From Streptomyces sp. S3(2020) (GTDB lineage Bacteria; Actinomycetota; Actinomycetes; Streptomycetales; Streptomycetaceae), in contig NZ_JABERD010000001.1 in the NCBI RefSeq assembly GCF_013044505.1, positions 1 through 64,000 of the forward strand: DNA of 64,000 nucleotides, given 5' to 3'. Position 1 is the first letter of the stretch; each line of letters begins with the position of its first letter. Both the position numbers and the translations under genes were made by a program. Shown here piece by piece: positions 51,707-60,469 of the stretch. The notes beneath the pieces are model-generated. The model saw nothing but the letters and a program-made list of their open reading frames with translations, made no database searches and was not told where the DNA came from.

Positions 51707-52824
51707 GAGGCAGGCTCCGGCTGGACCGGACGGCCGTCGGACAGCCGGTTGTTGCGCCACACGTTCCCGGTGCCGCCGTGGTTCCAGTGCGCGACCACTC
51801 CGTATCCACCGGAGGCGGGGTGGTACTCGGTGGAGAAGATGTTGTCGGTGACCTTGATCCCGGTGGCGCCCGTGGAGCCGCCGTACAGGGCGTACGCGCC
51901 GCCGGCGATCCAGTTGTCGTCCACGGTGACGTTGCGGACCACCCCGGTGTCCGCGAACAGGCCGATGCTCCCCGAGGCGCCCTGTTTGAGACTGGTCGCG
52001 TTGAGCAGGGTGTTGTGGCGGATGATCAGATGGCCGGTGTTGCCGCCGCCGCTGATCACCGCGTTGGTGTGCTGCCACTCGCCGCCGAGGTTGATGAACG
52101 GCTCGATGTCGTGCACGTAGTTGTCGTGCAGATTGCCCTGCCCCATGGAGAGGGCGTCGCCGAACACCGAGACGTCGCACCAGCCGACCTCGATGGAGCT
52201 GCCGCCCATGTTCGACACCGCGTAGTCGACGCCGCCGTTGTCCGGCCCCTTGCCGGGGACGGCCGTGATCTCCGTGTGCAGGACCTTCAGGCCGCTGAAC
52301 CCGGGACGCAGGTTGATGCCCCACCAGCTGTCCGAGGTGATCCTGCTGTCGATGACGGTGACGTTGTTCGCGTAGATGTCGAGGGCGCCGGTGATGTCCT
52401 GGCCCCGGATGACGAGCCCGTCGGTACGGATCGCCCAGTAGCCGGTCTTCTTGGGTTTGAGGGCGATCCTCGGTCCGGTGGTGTCGGCGTCGGGGAACCC
52501 GCAGGCGCCGGGAGAGGCGCAGTCGACCCTGGACGCCGGGGCGCCGGACGCGCCGCCGGCGCTCGCGGTCGCGGTGGGCTGCTTCGTCGGGGAGGACGAG
52601 GGGGAGGGCGAGGCGGCGGGGCGGTCCGTCGCCTCGCCGACCGCGGTCGACGCCGCGGCGCTCGGCGAGGGTGCCGGGGACCCGCTCGTACGGCAGGTCG
52701 GCCCGTCCCCCGGGCACTTCGACGAGGACGTCCGCTCCGATCCCGAGCAGGCCGCGCACAACACGGCCACCAAGGCCGCGAACAGCAGTCCCGTGAGCGA
52801 GGTACGGCTGATGCGCCGTGACAT
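51703..52824 (-). CDS. Parallel beta-helix lipoprotein, possible glycan lyase or epimerase
   Basis: A 373-residue lipoprotein. Signal peptide with lipobox ending LCAAC (Cys near residue 26), then a Ser/Pro/Thr/Ala linker to about residue 100. The rest is a right-handed beta-helix with repeated coils: VIRGQDITGALDIYANNVTV, RPGFSGLKVLHTEITAVP, GHLIIRHNTLLNATS and GIKVTDNIFSTEYHP. Beta-helix proteins in polysaccharide loci are often lyases, epimerases or hydrolases of the polymer. No catalytic set is certain. ATG 52824 has GAGGTG upstream. Coupled to the GT2 gene; 10 bp after the flippase stop. Confidence 0.8.
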   Translation of the reverse strand: MSRRISRTSLTGLLFAALVAVLCAACSGSERTSSSKCPGDGPTCRTSGSPAPSPSAAASTAVGEATDRPAASPSPSSSPTKQPTATASAGGASGAPASRVDCASPGACGFPDADTTGPRIALKPKKTGYWAIRTDGLVIRGQDITGALDIYANNVTVIDSRITSDSWWGINLRPGFSGLKVLHTEITAVPGKGPDNGGVDYAVSNMGGSSIEVGWCDVSVFGDALSMGQGNLHDNYVHDIEPFINLGGEWQHTNAVISGGGNTGHLIIRHNTLLNATSLKQGASGSIGLFADTGVVRNVTVDDNWIAGGAYALYGGSTGATGIKVTDNIFSTEYHPASGGYGVVAHWNHGGTGNVWRNNRLSDGRPVQPEPAS

Positions 52825-52834
52825 CGGGTTCACC

Positions 52835-54382
52835 TCAAGTCCTGTTGGGTGGGCCGACCGGTGCGGTGGACCGGTGGCGGCCGCGCTGGGGCCGGTCGCC
52901 GCCGCCACCGCCGCGCAGGAAGTCGCGGCTGGGCAGGATGCACAGCGTGTAGCCGGCCAGGGCGAGCGTGCTGAGGGCGAGCAGCGCGAACGGACCGTCG
53001 CCGAACGGGTGCTCCAGGCCGAGGATGATCGCGGTCATCACGGCCCCGCCGAGGAAGGGCCACGCGCAGGCCCTGGCGATCAGACCGACACCGACGCCAC
53101 CACGGCTGAGGGCGTACAGGAACACGGGCACCACGATGCCGCCGCCGACCAGGACATGGGCCTGGGCGGCGCCGACGATGCCGTTCAGGTGGGCGCCGAC
53201 GAGGAGCACCGGGATCAGGGTCACCAGCCACAGGCCCTGCACCATGAAGAGCGAGCGGCGCTGTCCGATCGCGATCAGACAGTCGTAGGCGAGTTCGCTG
53301 CCGATACGGATCAGACCGAGGGCCATCAGCCAGGGCAGTGCCGCGGCGGCGGGCGCCCAGTGGCGGCCGTAGATCAGCTCGATGGCCGGTCCCGCGAGGC
53401 CGGCCAGCAGGACGCACAGCGGGACGGTGGCGGTGACCACCACGCCCAGGGCACGGCTGAAGCCCTGGGCGAGCGCCTCGGGCGTCTCGGCGAGGCGCGA
53501 GAAACCGGCGAAGGAGACCCGGCGGACGGCCTCGGAGATGATCCGCACCGGCCAGCCGGAGATGTTGAAGGCGAGCACGTAGAAACCCAGCGCCACGTTG
53601 CCCAGCGTCGCGCCCACCACCATGGTGTCGACGTTGACCACCGCGAGGGCCAGCAGGCTCGCCCCTGCCAGCGGCAGCCCGAACCGCAGGAGTTCCCTGG
53701 CCTGCCCGGGGTTCCAGCCGTACTTCAGGGTGCCCGGTGCGGCCAGGCAGCAGCCGACCAGCGTCACGAAGTTCCCCGTCACGGCTCCCCAGGCGAAGCT
53801 CATCGCGCCCCAGCCCTGGAAGGCCAGGATCAGGGTGAGCGAGGTGCTGATCACGAAGTTGAGTCCGTCGATGATCATCCGCTTGCCCTGGGCGAAGTCA
53901 CGGGTGAGGAACTGGGCGGGCACCGCCGCCACCCCGCCGATCACCACGCACAGGCACATCACCCGCAGGACGCCGGCGGCGTCCGGCGAGCCGAGCAGGT
54001 CCGCCACCGTCGGTGCCGCCGCGAACAGCGCCACGTACAGCAGGCCGCTGGAGAGGGTGCTGAGGGTCAGCACGGTCGGGGCGAACCGCCGCGGGTCCCC
54101 CTCCCAGCGCACGATGGCCAGGCTCACGCCCAGTTCGTTCGCGGAGAGCAGGACCAGCAGCACGGTCTGGGCGATGCCGTACACGCCCCACTCCGCGGGG
54201 CCCAGGGCGAAGCGCGCCAGCACGATGCCGGTCGCGAAGTTGCCCAGCCGCATGACAACGGTGTTGATCAGGCTCCAACGGGCCGCCGAACGGACCTTCT
54301 TGCCGAGGGAGGCGGGAGCCGCGGGAGCCGGGGTGTCGCCCGGTTCAGCGGTCCCGCTGTCCGGTGTGCGAACGCTGTCCAC
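52835..54382 (-). CDS. Wzx-like oligosaccharide flippase
   Basis: A 515-residue membrane protein of the MOP/MATE-like polysaccharide-exporter family. LGKKVRSAARWSLINTVVMRLGNF and VLARFALGPAEWGVYGIAQTVL are typical N-terminal segments; about twelve to fourteen membrane helices follow. It should flip undecaprenyl-linked repeat units across the membrane. The GTG at 54382 lies inside the 3' end of the Wzz-like gene (38-bp overlap). The C-terminal tail is rich in Gly, Arg and Pro. Confidence 0.88.
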   Translation of the reverse strand: MDSVRTPDSGTAEPGDTPAPAAPASLGKKVRSAARWSLINTVVMRLGNFATGIVLARFALGPAEWGVYGIAQTVLLVLLSANELGVSLAIVRWEGDPRRFAPTVLTLSTLSSGLLYVALFAAAPTVADLLGSPDAAGVLRVMCLCVVIGGVAAVPAQFLTRDFAQGKRMIIDGLNFVISTSLTLILAFQGWGAMSFAWGAVTGNFVTLVGCCLAAPGTLKYGWNPGQARELLRFGLPLAGASLLALAVVNVDTMVVGATLGNVALGFYVLAFNISGWPVRIISEAVRRVSFAGFSRLAETPEALAQGFSRALGVVVTATVPLCVLLAGLAGPAIELIYGRHWAPAAAALPWLMALGLIRIGSELAYDCLIAIGQRRSLFMVQGLWLVTLIPVLLVGAHLNGIVGAAQAHVLVGGGIVVPVFLYALSRGGVGVGLIARACAWPFLGGAVMTAIILGLEHPFGDGPFALLALSTLALAGYTLCILPSRDFLRGGGGGDRPQRGRHRSTAPVGPPNRT

Positions 54383-55211
54383 TGGTCGACTCCTCGTCGA
54401 GCGGCTCGGCGGCGGGTGCCATGACGACGGCGGACCGCCCCGCTTTCGTCTCCGCGGCAGGTCTGTTCCCGGCGGACCGTGCCCAGGCGGGCGGTGTACG
54501 CAGCGCCATCGTCTGTTCCACGACCGACTCCTCGGAGACCGGGCCGGGGGCGGGGGCGCGGGATCCGGTCGTCGGCTCCGGGGCTTCGGCCGACTCCGTG
54601 ACCTCCCGGGGGTGCGACCGGCGGCGCGCCTCCACGTAGAAGACGGCGACCAGGCTCAGCACCAGGCCCAGGCCGCCGGCCATGATCATGTATTCGAGCC
54701 GGGTCTTGGTCTGCGCGACCGGCGGCTGCGGGGACACGATCGTGGTCAGCCGGATCCTGGCCTTCGTGGCGACCGACTGGTCCTCCTGGAACTGCGCCAG
54801 CCGCTCGTCCGCGTACGAGGTCAGGATCTTGTCGGAGGCCAGCACGGCACGCCGGTCGGTGCCCGTGACGGTGAGCCACATCAGCGGCCCCTGGGCGTTG
54901 TCGGCGAGCTTGGCCTCGAACGTGCCGGTCGCGCCACGGGACTTGAGCTCGCGCACGGAGTCGTCGGAGTTGAGGTTGCGGGCCAGGCTGTCGGCCATGC
55001 CGGTGAGCGAGGTCTGGGTGCTCAGGAACGGGTTGCCGTCGTAGGCCTCGGTGGCCTTCTCCGAGTTGAGCAGGATCACCGTGCTCTGCGACTGGTACGT
55101 GACGGGAACCACCAGCGTCACAGCGACCGTCAGGCCCACGGTCAGCAGCAGCCCGGGCAGCAGGATGTACCAACGCCTGCGCATGACCCGGAAGATCTCA
55201 GCGAGATCCAT
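54345..55211 (-). CDS. Wzz-like chain-length protein with long cytoplasmic tail
   Basis: A 288-residue protein. DLAEIFRVMRRRWYILLPGL and a membrane segment (about 16-36) precede an outer domain (YQSQSTVILLNSEKA, WLTVTGTDRRAVL) and a second segment at about 172-192 (MIMAGGLGLVLSLVAVFYV). A proline/serine-rich tail of about 95 residues follows. N-terminal and outer segments closely resemble the Wzz half of the 46197 fusion protein (YQSQS, VTGTDR), so the two are probably paralogues. It overlaps the flippase by 38 bp. Confidence 0.82.
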   Translation of the reverse strand: MDLAEIFRVMRRRWYILLPGLLLTVGLTVAVTLVVPVTYQSQSTVILLNSEKATEAYDGNPFLSTQTSLTGMADSLARNLNSDDSVRELKSRGATGTFEAKLADNAQGPLMWLTVTGTDRRAVLASDKILTSYADERLAQFQEDQSVATKARIRLTTIVSPQPPVAQTKTRLEYMIMAGGLGLVLSLVAVFYVEARRRSHPREVTESAEAPEPTTGSRAPAPGPVSEESVVEQTMALRTPPAWARSAGNRPAAETKAGRSAVVMAPAAEPLDEESTSGQRSHTGQRDR

Positions 55212-55262
55212 GATGGTCCCCCCTAGCGACCAGATGTTCGACGAGCATATGTTTCAGGCGGA

Positions 55263-56396
55263 TCATATGGGGAGCGACGGGTCACCGGGTCTCGGCTGGT
55301 CAGTGGGTCTGGGACGGGTGTTCGCGGTGCCTCCTGCCAGCAGCACCTCGGCGATGCGGTCGCTCGCGAGGCCGTCCCACAGCGCGGGCCGGCGCGGTGC
55401 GGGAGGCTCGTCCAGCACGCGGTTCACCGTGGCCACGATGCGGGCCGGATCCCGGCCGGCCAGCGCGTTGGTGCCCTGCTCGACGGTGATGGGCCGTTCG
55501 GTGTTGTCGCGCAGGGTCACACACGGCACGCCCAGCGCGGTGGTCTCCTCCTGCACCCCGCCCGAGTCGGTGAGCACGACACGTGCGGAGTCCTGGAGGG
55601 CGATGAAGTCCAGGTATCCGGCGGGCGGTACGAGTCTGATACCGCCGGGGACGCCGATCTCGGCCAGCCGCTCCGCCGCCCTCGGGTGCACGGGCAGCAG
55701 CAGCGGACAGCGGCCGGCGATCTCGCCCAGCGCCTTCAGGAGCCCGGTGAGGACCTCGGGGTCGTCCACGTTGGCGGGGCGGTGCAGGGTCACCAGCCCG
55801 AACTCGCCCTTGGCCAGACCGTATCGACCGAGGATGTCCGAGGCCCTGGCCCGCTCCAGGTTGGTCAGCAGTGTGTCGATCATGACGTTGCCGACGAGGT
55901 GGATCTGGTCCTCCCGGTACCCCTCCGCGCGCAGGTTCTCGACCGCGTCCGGCGAGGGAGCCAGCAGGTAGTCGCTGACACGGTCGGTGGCGACGCGGTT
56001 GACCTCCTCCGGCATGCCCCAGTCGCGGCTGCGCAGACCGGCCTCGACATGGGCGAGCAGCGGCCCGGCCTTGGCGGTGACCAGGGCGCAGGCCAGCGTG
56101 GAGTTGATGTCGCCGACCACCACGACGATGTCCGGTTCCACCTCGGCGAGCAGCGGCTCGAAGGCGGTCATCACCCGGCCGGTCTGCTCCGCGTGGCTGC
56201 CGGAGCCGACCCCGAGGAAGCGGTCGGGCGGCCGGATGCCGAGGTCGGCGAAGAACACGTCGTTCATGGCCGGGTCGTAGTGCTGGCCGGTGTGGACGAG
56301 GACCACCTCGGCGCCCCGGCGTTCCAGGGCGTCCATCACCGGTTTGATCTTCATGTAGTTGGGGCGGGCCCCGGCGACGCAGACGATGCGCGGCAT
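55263..56396 (-). CDS. wecB: UDP-N-acetylglucosamine 2-epimerase (WecB/WbpI-like)
   Basis: A 377-residue GT-B-fold epimerase. IVCVAGARPNYMKIKPVMDAL, VLVHTGQHYD, VVVGDINSTLACAL, HVEAGLRSRDWGMPEE and LTDSGGVQEETTALGVP are the family hallmarks. It interconverts UDP-GlcNAc and UDP-ManNAc, or acts as WbpI on the diacetamido uronate. It lies 3 bp after the wecC stop in a four-gene operon; Wzz and flippase genes follow 51 bp downstream. Confidence 0.93.
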   Translation of the reverse strand: MPRIVCVAGARPNYMKIKPVMDALERRGAEVVLVHTGQHYDPAMNDVFFADLGIRPPDRFLGVGSGSHAEQTGRVMTAFEPLLAEVEPDIVVVVGDINSTLACALVTAKAGPLLAHVEAGLRSRDWGMPEEVNRVATDRVSDYLLAPSPDAVENLRAEGYREDQIHLVGNVMIDTLLTNLERARASDILGRYGLAKGEFGLVTLHRPANVDDPEVLTGLLKALGEIAGRCPLLLPVHPRAAERLAEIGVPGGIRLVPPAGYLDFIALQDSARVVLTDSGGVQEETTALGVPCVTLRDNTERPITVEQGTNALAGRDPARIVATVNRVLDEPPAPRRPALWDGLASDRIAEVLLAGGTANTRPRPTDQPRPGDPSLPI

Positions 56397-56399
56397 GGT

Positions 56400-57659
56400 T
56401 CAGAGCACCTCGATCGTGGGTCCCGACGGCAGCCGGCGGCGGCAGTCCAGGACGAAGGGGGCGTGTTCGGCGACGAGTTCGTAGTCGAAGCCGTCGTGGT
56501 CGGTGAGCAGGACCACCACATCGGCGGCCGACAGCTCCTCGGGGGTGGGCTCGACCCGCACCAGACGGGTGTCCACCGGCAGACTCTCGACCACATGCGG
56601 GTCCGCCGCCCTGACCTGCGCCCCCATGTCGAGCAGCAGTTGGGAGATGCGCAGGGCGGGCGACTCCCGGGCGTCACCGGTGTTCTTCTTGTACGCCAGA
56701 CCGAGCAGCAGGATGCGCGAGCCGTTCACCGAACGGCGTCTGGCGTTGAACAGGTCGCTGATGCGGCGTGCCACGTACTCGGGCATGTGGTTGTTGATGT
56801 CGTTGGCCAGCTCCACGAACCGGAAGCTCTGGCCCAGCTCGCGCTGCACCCGCCAGGACAGGTACGAGGGGTCGATCGGCAGGCAGTGACCGCCGACACC
56901 CGGTCCGGGCGTGAACTTCATGAAGCCGAACGGCTTGCTGGAGGCGGCCTCGATGGCCTGCCAGACGTCGATGTCCAGGTGGTGCGCGAACATCGCGATC
57001 TCGTTGACCAGCGCGATGTTCACATGCCGGAAGGTGTTCTCCAGGAGCTTGGCGAGCTCGGCCTCCTTGGGCGAGCTCACCGGCACGGTGGTGTCGACGA
57101 GTTCGTCGTAGAAGTCCCGAACGGCCTTGAGGGAGGCGGGGTCGACGCCGGAGACGACCTTCGGAGTCTCCTGGAAGCCCCAGACGGCGTTGCCGGGGTC
57201 GATGCGCTCAGGGCTGTAGCCGAGGTGGAAGTCGGCGCCCGCGGCCAGGCCCGAACCGTCCTCCAGGAGCGGGCCGAACAGCTCCTGGGTGGTGCCGGGA
57301 TAGGTGGTCGACTCCAGGACCACGGTGGCCCCGGGGCGCAGATAGCGGGCGAGGGTGACCGCCGACTCCTTGATGTACCGCAGGTCCGGAGTGCCCTCGT
57401 GCAGCGGGGTCGGCACGGTCACCACCGCGACGTCGAACCCCCCGCAGTCCCGGGCCGACTCGCTCGGGCGGTAGGTGCCGTTGTCCAGCGCCGCGCGGAT
57501 CCGCTCGGAGGAGACGTCCTCGACGAAGGACTCACCGGCGGCCAGGCTCTTGATCCGCCGGGCGTCGACGTCGTAGCCGATCACCTCGTGTCCGACCTCC
57601 GCGGCGCGGATGGCCAGCGGCAGACCGACGTATCCCTGTCCCACCACGACGACACGCAT
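56400..57659 (-). CDS. wecC: UDP-HexNAc 6-dehydrogenase (WecC/WbpA-like)
   Basis: A 419-residue UDP-sugar dehydrogenase oxidising C6 of UDP-ManNAc or UDP-GlcNAc to the uronate with two NAD. The cofactor site is VVVGQGYVGLPLAI, followed by VTVPTPLHEGTPDL and ESTTYPGTTQE. YSPERIDPGN and GPGVGGHCLPIDPSYL (catalytic Cys259) complete the active site. The C-terminal UDP-binding domain is present (LLLGLAYKKNTGDARESPA). ATG 57659 shares one base with the wecG stop. Confidence 0.94.
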   Translation of the reverse strand: MRVVVVGQGYVGLPLAIRAAEVGHEVIGYDVDARRIKSLAAGESFVEDVSSERIRAALDNGTYRPSESARDCGGFDVAVVTVPTPLHEGTPDLRYIKESAVTLARYLRPGATVVLESTTYPGTTQELFGPLLEDGSGLAAGADFHLGYSPERIDPGNAVWGFQETPKVVSGVDPASLKAVRDFYDELVDTTVPVSSPKEAELAKLLENTFRHVNIALVNEIAMFAHHLDIDVWQAIEAASSKPFGFMKFTPGPGVGGHCLPIDPSYLSWRVQRELGQSFRFVELANDINNHMPEYVARRISDLFNARRRSVNGSRILLLGLAYKKNTGDARESPALRISQLLLDMGAQVRAADPHVVESLPVDTRLVRVEPTPEELSAADVVVLLTDHDGFDYELVAEHAPFVLDCRRRLPSGPTIEVL

Positions 57660-58429
57660 CAGTGACTCCTGTTCGCGGAAGCGGCCTGCGGGGTGGGCCG
57701 GATGAACTCGCGCGCCGTCATGAGGACGAAGGCGGCGTTGGTCGTGAGATAGCGCCGGCCCAGGCGGCGCGGCTCCTGGAGCGCGCGGTAGAGCCATTCG
57801 AGCCCCATGCGCTGCCAGGCGGCGGGGGCGCGCTTGGTGATCCCGGCCAGGATGTCGAAGGAGCCGCCGACCCCGTGCACGACCCGGGCGCCGGTGCGCG
57901 CGCCGTGGGCGGCGGTGAAGATCTCCTTCTTCGGCGAGGTCATGCCAAGGAAGAGCATCTGGGCACCGCTGTGCGCGATGTCGTCCGCGATGTCTTCCTG
58001 CTGGGAGTCCTCGAAGTAGCCGTTGCGGCTGCCGGCGACCTTCAGGGCGGGGAAGCGGTCGGCCACCCGGCGCACCATCTCCTCCAGTACCTCCTGCCTG
58101 GCACCCAGGAAGTACACCGACATGCCCGCCGACTCCGCCTCGGCGAGGAGCCGCAGGAACAGATCGATGCCGGCCACCCGTTCCGGCAGCGGGGCGCGCA
58201 GCACCCGGCCGGCCCAGACCACGGCCTGTCCGTCGGCGACGACGAGATCGCACCCGGACACCGCCTCGGCGAGCCTGGGGTCGCGCCGCATGTTCACCAG
58301 CTTCGCGGCGTTGACCACCCCGACCTCCAGCCGGCGGTCCTCCCGGACCGCGTCGAGGCAGCGTGCCACGGTCTGGTCCATGGTCAGTGGGTCCAGCTCC
58401 ACCCCGAACAGGGTCCGGCGCTCGCTCAT
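57659..58429 (-). CDS. wecG: WecG/TagA/CpsF-family glycosyltransferase (GT26)
   Basis: A 256-residue glycosyltransferase. LFGVELDPLTMDQTVARCL, VVNAAKLVNMRRDP, CDLVVADGQAVVWAGR and VYFLGARQEVLEEM are characteristic, then LFLGMTSPKKEIF and GVGGSFDILAG. WecG adds ManNAcA and TagA adds ManNAc to a lipid-linked sugar; with wecB and wecC beside it, transfer of a ManNAc-type uronate is the natural inference. ATG overlaps the stop of the alpha-toroid gene by 4 bp. Confidence 0.92.
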   Translation of the reverse strand: MSERRTLFGVELDPLTMDQTVARCLDAVREDRRLEVGVVNAAKLVNMRRDPRLAEAVSGCDLVVADGQAVVWAGRVLRAPLPERVAGIDLFLRLLAEAESAGMSVYFLGARQEVLEEMVRRVADRFPALKVAGSRNGYFEDSQQEDIADDIAHSGAQMLFLGMTSPKKEIFTAAHGARTGARVVHGVGGSFDILAGITKRAPAAWQRMGLEWLYRALQEPRRLGRRYLTTNAAFVLMTAREFIRPTPQAASANRSH

Positions 58430-59589
58430 ATCCGGCCCCCCTGCCAGGCGTAGAGCATCCAGCCGAACTCGTACGGCCGGCATTCGCGGTCCACGGACAG
58501 CGGGCGGTACACCCGGTCCAGGGACTTCAGCCGCAGGCCCGGCGCGAGCCGGGTGCCGAGGCCGCGGGCGGCGCGTACGGCCTTCTTCGGGTCGCCCCGG
58601 TAGACCTTGCGCCAGGTGGCGCCGAGCTCGTCGAGGATCAACGGCTCGTGTCCGGCGCCCAGTTCGGGCACGTCCGACATCCAGCGCAGGCCCTTGCGGA
58701 TCGACGGGCCGAAGTCGCCGCCGCCGGCGTCGGTGAGGTCGAACAGGGCGGTCGGTGCCATCGCGTGCTGGTGGACGCTGTAGACCGGGTAGCCCTCCAC
58801 GACACCGCCGGTGCGCGCGTCGTAGTGCCACCACCACTGCCCGCCGTCGCCCTGGAGCTCGCAGATGCGCCGCGCGCACGCCTCGGACGCGGCCAGCGCC
58901 TCGGGGTCGCCGCCCTGGTCGTCGCTGGCGTGGGCGCGGGCCAGGGCCTGGAGCGGGTACGTCTGGTCGGCGAAGCAGGCCACATGCGCCCGGTACCAGG
59001 GCACCAGGCCGGGTCCGGTCGCGTGCGGGAACAGCGGGCTGTCGCCGATGCGGGCCCTCAGCAGACGGTCGCGGGCCGCGGTGAAACGTCTCTCCACGTC
59101 GACCGTGTCGCGAGCGGCCGCGAGAGCGGACAGCACCCATGCCGCCTCGACGGTGTACTGGGGCCGGCCCTCCTCGTCCAGTGCCTCGACCCGGGCGAGG
59201 GCGTCGGAGAGTTTGGGGTGTCCGGTCTCGGCGGCGGCCCAGGCGATGAGCGCCGCGTCACCGAGGTTGGTCACCGCGGGCAGCGACTCGATCAGCAGAC
59301 CCGTGAACTCCTGGGCGGTACGCCCCGCGAGCACCGCGCGCTGGCGGTCCTCGGGGAGGAACTCGACCCCCAGCGCGGTGATGGCCGCGTACCGGGTGCT
59401 GGTCCCGCGCCGCTCCAAGGTCCAGGAACCGTCTGGGGCTTTGCTCCCGGACATGGTGAAGGAGAAGGCTTCACCACCCGGGAGCAGCATCTCCGGAAGC
59501 CCCAACTCGGCTACGGAGAGCAGCCGTTGGGCGAGCGAGAGCAGCGGCGGATCCTCGTGGCCGAGAGCCGCCAGACGTGTGATGGTCAT
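58426..59589 (-). CDS. Unknown alpha/alpha-toroid-like protein in the wec operon
   Basis: A 387-residue protein with repeated helical pairs such as GDAALIAWAAAETGHPKLSD, YTVEAAWVLSALAAARD and DQTYPLQALARAHASD, like prenyltransferase/squalene-cyclase or lyase toroids. WWWHYDARTGGVVEGYPVYS and HQHAMAPTALFDL hold clustered aromatic and His residues that could line a cavity. It has no signal peptide or membrane segment. ATG 59589 is taken; an in-frame ATG at 59652 is possible. It is first in an operon with wecG, wecC and wecB, overlapping wecG by 4 bp, so it probably acts in the same pathway. Function unknown. Confidence 0.72.
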   Translation of the reverse strand: MTITRLAALGHEDPPLLSLAQRLLSVAELGLPEMLLPGGEAFSFTMSGSKAPDGSWTLERRGTSTRYAAITALGVEFLPEDRQRAVLAGRTAQEFTGLLIESLPAVTNLGDAALIAWAAAETGHPKLSDALARVEALDEEGRPQYTVEAAWVLSALAAARDTVDVERRFTAARDRLLRARIGDSPLFPHATGPGLVPWYRAHVACFADQTYPLQALARAHASDDQGGDPEALAASEACARRICELQGDGGQWWWHYDARTGGVVEGYPVYSVHQHAMAPTALFDLTDAGGGDFGPSIRKGLRWMSDVPELGAGHEPLILDELGATWRKVYRGDPKKAVRAARGLGTRLAPGLRLKSLDRVYRPLSVDRECRPYEFGWMLYAWQGGRI

Positions 59590-59859
59590 CTTCTGGGCAC
59601 ACCAACCCCCCTGTGGGTCCTTTTTTGCGCAGACTGGGATCGCCGCTGGCACGGATGGCCATACGGCGGAAGAAGGCGGACGTCAGGCGCCGGAGTGGTC
59701 GTCGCTCCTGGCAGCAGGCATACGTGTCCCCACCCTGTAACCCCCCCTGGGCACTACTGGTTCGTGCGCCTATTGTGCTCGGTCTGCACAGATCGCACAC
59801 ACGTTATGCCTGTAGATGTTCGATGATTTGCGTTTTTAGGGAAACAACGGAAACGGGAG

Positions 59860-60459
59860 TCATGCACGGGCCACGAGTTCGCTGTCCTTCTCGTCGTACA
59901 GCTCGCCCGTCTCGGGGCACTCCCACACGCCCGACTCGCCTTCCCGTTCGGTCAGTCGTACGCCGGCCCGGCCGACCCAGCCGATGCGGCGCGCCGGAAC
60001 GCCGGCCACGAGCGCGAAGTCGGGCACGTCCCGGGTCACCACGGCGCCCGCCGCGACGAGCGCCCAACGGCCGATGCGTACCGGGGCCACGCACACCGAA
60101 CGGGCCCCGATCGAGGCCCCCTCGGCCACCACGACCGCCACGGCCTCCCAGTCGCCGCCGCGCTTCAGCCGGCCCTCCGGGTCCACCGAGCGCGGGAAGT
60201 AGTCGTTGGTGAAGACCGCCGCGGGGCCGACGAACACGCCGTCGGCGAGGACCGCGGGTTCGTAGACCAGCGCGTAGTTCTGGAGCTTGACGTTGTCGCC
60301 GATCCGTACGCCCGGGCCGACATACGCCCCCCGGCCCACGATGCAGCCGCTGCCCAGCCGGGCGTCCTCCCGTATCTGGGCCAGGTCCCAGACCGTCGTC
60401 CCGTCGCCGATCGTGGCCGTCTCGTCGACCTGGGCGGTCGGCTGGATCCTGGAGCTCAT
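59860..60459 (-). CDS. WbpD/QdtC-type hexapeptide N-acetyltransferase
   Basis: A 199-residue left-handed beta-helix enzyme. VDETATIGDGTTVWDLAQI, GCIVGRGAYVGPGVRIGDNV, VKLQNYALVYEPAVLADGVF, GPAAVFTNDYFPRS and FALVAGVPARRIGWVGRAG follow WbpD closely in order and spacing. WbpD acetylates the 3-amino group of UDP-GlcNAc3NA; that substrate fits the WbpB- and WbpE-like genes 20-25 kb away. The extra C-terminal 30 residues (WECPETGELYDEKD) form a tail not in short homologues. ATG 60459 has a GAGGG sequence upstream. The frame stays open upstream into a nucleotidyltransferase remnant. Confidence 0.88.
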   Translation of the reverse strand: MSSRIQPTAQVDETATIGDGTTVWDLAQIREDARLGSGCIVGRGAYVGPGVRIGDNVKLQNYALVYEPAVLADGVFVGPAAVFTNDYFPRSVDPEGRLKRGGDWEAVAVVVAEGASIGARSVCVAPVRIGRWALVAAGAVVTRDVPDFALVAGVPARRIGWVGRAGVRLTEREGESGVWECPETGELYDEKDSELVARA

Positions 60460-60469
60460 CGGGAGGGAC

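Noticed and set aside
59590..59859. Additional small gene between the acetyltransferase and the alpha-toroid gene
   Set aside because: The segment is comparatively AT-rich with no coding bias; it more likely holds the wec operon promoter.
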